Source: Oscillospiraceae bacterium
GTDB taxonomy: Bacteria > Bacillota_A > Clostridia > Oscillospirales > Oscillospiraceae
Assembly (NCBI GenBank): GCA_017936985.1
Contig: JAGBEM010000264.1
Location: 1 to 5,640 of the forward strand
DNA: 5,640 nt
Direction: 5' to 3'
Shown: positions 4,310 through 5,640 of the stretch, piece by piece
Layout of the letters: each line of letters opens with the position of its first letter
How positions within the stretch are numbered: the stretch's first letter is position 1
Notes under the pieces: model-generated
Database searches by the model: none
The model's input: the letters and a program-made list of their open reading frames with translations, nothing else
What the model was told of the DNA's origin: nothing
Program-made: the position numbers and the translations under genes

Positions 4310-5598
4310 AGGCGGCCATCGACTATATCTGCAATCCCAAAAAGACAGACGGGAAGCTGCTGGTATCCTCCTATGGCTGTGCCGCCGAAACTGCGGATAT
4401 TGAATTTGCCTGGACCCGCCGCCACTCCATCGACAAGGGGATGAACCTGGGCCGTCACCTGATACAAGCCTTTGAGCCCGGTGAGGTCTCGCCGGAGGAA
4501 GCCCATGAGATCGGTATGCAGCTCGCAAAGGAGATATTGGGCGCCAAATACGAGTTTGTATTGACCACACACATAGACAAGGACCACGTTCATAACCACC
4601 TGATTTTCAATGCGGTCAGCTTTGCAGATCACAGGCATTACCACTCCAACAAACGGAGCTACCATGAGATACGCCGCGCCAGCGACCGACTGTGCAAGGA
4701 ACACGGCCTGTCCGTGGTGGTCCCCGGTCAGGACAAGGGCAAGAGCTATATTGAGCATACGGCTACCCAGGCCGGGACCAGCTACAAGGCGAAGCTGAAA
4801 GCGGCCATCGACCGGCTCATACCCGCCTCCGCAGACTTTGAAGATTTGCTCCGCCGCCTGCAGCAAGAAGGGTATGAAATAAAACGGGGAAAATATGTAT
4901 CCTGCCGGGCTTCGGATCAGGAACGGTTTACCCGTATGAAAACCCTGGGCGTGGACTACACAGAGGACGCCATCACCGCCCGGATCGCCGGAGGCCTCAG
5001 ACCATCTAGGCAGCCGAAACAGCGTGACGACCGTATCCGCCTGCTGTACGATCTCCAATCCAAACAAGGCGGGCTCCAGCATTGGGCGAAGCTGCAAAAC
5101 TTGAAACTGGCCGCAAAGACCTTCGCCTGGCTGGAAGAACACAGGATAGATAACTATGCCGACCTTGAAAGCAAGGCGACCGCCGCCACAGAAAAGCGAG
5201 ACACCACACATACCGAGATAAAGCAGATCGAGGCGAGAACAGCAGAGCTATCCCTTGTGATGAAACACGCCGCCACCTACCGGCAGTTAAAGCCAGTCTA
5301 TGACCGATACCGGCAATCCAGGGATAAGGAGAAGTTTTTGCGGGGCCATGAAAGCGAGGTCATCTTGTTTGAGGCCGCCGTCAGGGAGCTAAAGAGGATG
5401 GGCGCCGTTCCGCTGCCATCTACGGAGAGCATGAAAACAGAACTGGCTGCACTCGCTGACAAGAAGGGTACCCTGCTTTCGGAATACCGCACCGCCCGCA
5501 GCCAGGCCCAGGAATATGAGACCATCAAGAAAAATGTGGACGCCCTGCTGTCCGTGCCGAAGGAACAGGAGCAGCAGAGGCGGCATGAGCTGGAATAA
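4270..5598 (+). CDS. MOBP-type relaxase (mobilization nuclease)
   Basis: This DNA strand transferase nicks oriT, stays covalently bound to the 5' end and leads the strand into the recipient. The 442 residues begin with the relaxase/mobilization nuclease domain (about 1-240). Tyr19 in AIDYICNP is placed like the catalytic Tyr of VirD2/TraI-type relaxases. The metal-binding histidine motif HIDKDHVHNH spans 101-110 and is followed by LIFNAV with Asn114. The second half is charged and helical with probable coiled coils (about 295-345 and 385-442), without a recognisable helicase or primase domain. The ATG lies inside mobC and has only a weak ribosome binding site, so translation probably depends on mobC. 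The frame is intact to TAA. It would depend on a conjugation system elsewhere on the element or in the cell, since no secretion genes are visible here. Confidence 0.94.
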   Translation: MAVTKTHPIKSTLKAAIDYICNPKKTDGKLLVSSYGCAAETADIEFAWTRRHSIDKGMNLGRHLIQAFEPGEVSPEEAHEIGMQLAKEILGAKYEFVLTTHIDKDHVHNHLIFNAVSFADHRHYHSNKRSYHEIRRASDRLCKEHGLSVVVPGQDKGKSYIEHTATQAGTSYKAKLKAAIDRLIPASADFEDLLRRLQQEGYEIKRGKYVSCRASDQERFTRMKTLGVDYTEDAITARIAGGLRPSRQPKQRDDRIRLLYDLQSKQGGLQHWAKLQNLKLAAKTFAWLEEHRIDNYADLESKATAATEKRDTTHTEIKQIEARTAELSLVMKHAATYRQLKPVYDRYRQSRDKEKFLRGHESEVILFEAAVRELKRMGAVPLPSTESMKTELAALADKKGTLLSEYRTARSQAQEYETIKKNVDALLSVPKEQEQQRRHELE

Positions 5599-5617
5599 CG
5601 GAAGGAGGTCTGCCACC

Positions 5618-5640
5618 ATGAAAAGAAGCGAGGCACTCAA
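5618..5640 (+). CDS. Start of a further gene, cut by the window edge
   Basis: An ATG at 5618 follows a strong AAGGAGG (5602-5608) with 9 nt spacing, 19 nt after the relaxase stop. Only seven full codons are visible (MKRSEAL), too few to assign a family. The spacing suggests it is the third gene of the mob operon. Confidence 0.6.

Noticed and set aside
4306..5211. 301-codon open frame on the minus strand opposite the relaxase gene
   Set aside because: It is antisense to an intact relaxase with clear motifs. The translation is compositionally odd and matches no family I know; G+C-rich third positions explain the lack of stops.
1..5640. CRISPR array, tRNA, rRNA or riboswitch
   Set aside because: No regularly spaced direct repeats, cloverleaf-like structures, rRNA stretches or recognisable riboswitch cores were seen on either strand.

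Overview
The window looks like part of a mobilizable genetic element from a Gram-positive Firmicute, probably a gut-type Clostridia such as Lachnospiraceae or Oscillospiraceae. This is inferred from strong AAGGAGG/GGAGGT ribosome binding sites at 6-9 nt spacing, sigma-A type promoters, hairpin-plus-T-run terminators, and a MobC/MOBP-relaxase pair of the kind found on Firmicute integrative elements. No species can be named from the sequence alone.

Left part (1-2494) is a heavy-metal efflux operon. A near-consensus promoter (174-202) is followed at once by a 30-bp inverted repeat (210-239) that is a good candidate operator. Next come a free-standing 72-aa HMA metal-binding protein (286-504), a strong hairpin with T-run (516-548), and a P1B-type Zn/Cd/Pb efflux ATPase (566-2434) that lacks its own N-terminal HMA domain. 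A terminator lies at 2454-2493. The first 170 bases hold no convincing gene; a 41-codon frame with a good ribosome binding site but ATC in the start position may be a decayed or mis-sequenced small gene.

Middle part (2499-3310) is a divergent pair of ArsR/SmtB-family metal sensors with different metal sites. The minus-strand one carries a CadC-like cysteine site in helix alpha3 and a His-rich N-terminus. The plus-strand one carries a complete SmtB/CzrA-type alpha5 Zn site (Asp-x-His...His-x-x-Glu). The 82-bp gap between them has a clear promoter for the minus gene with a small palindrome inside it. Either or both sensors could control the efflux operon.

Right part (3401-5640) is mobilization machinery: an XRE-type regulator with its own very strong terminator, a 194-bp non-coding stretch rich in inverted repeats that is the best oriT candidate, MobC, an overlapping MOBP relaxase, and the first codons of another gene. 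By eye, the mob genes are richer in G+C than the metal genes. This fits metal-resistance cargo joined to a mobilization module. All protein families here are known; the points of interest are the split HMA/ATPase with an intervening hairpin, the two-sensor arrangement, and the repeat-rich putative oriT.
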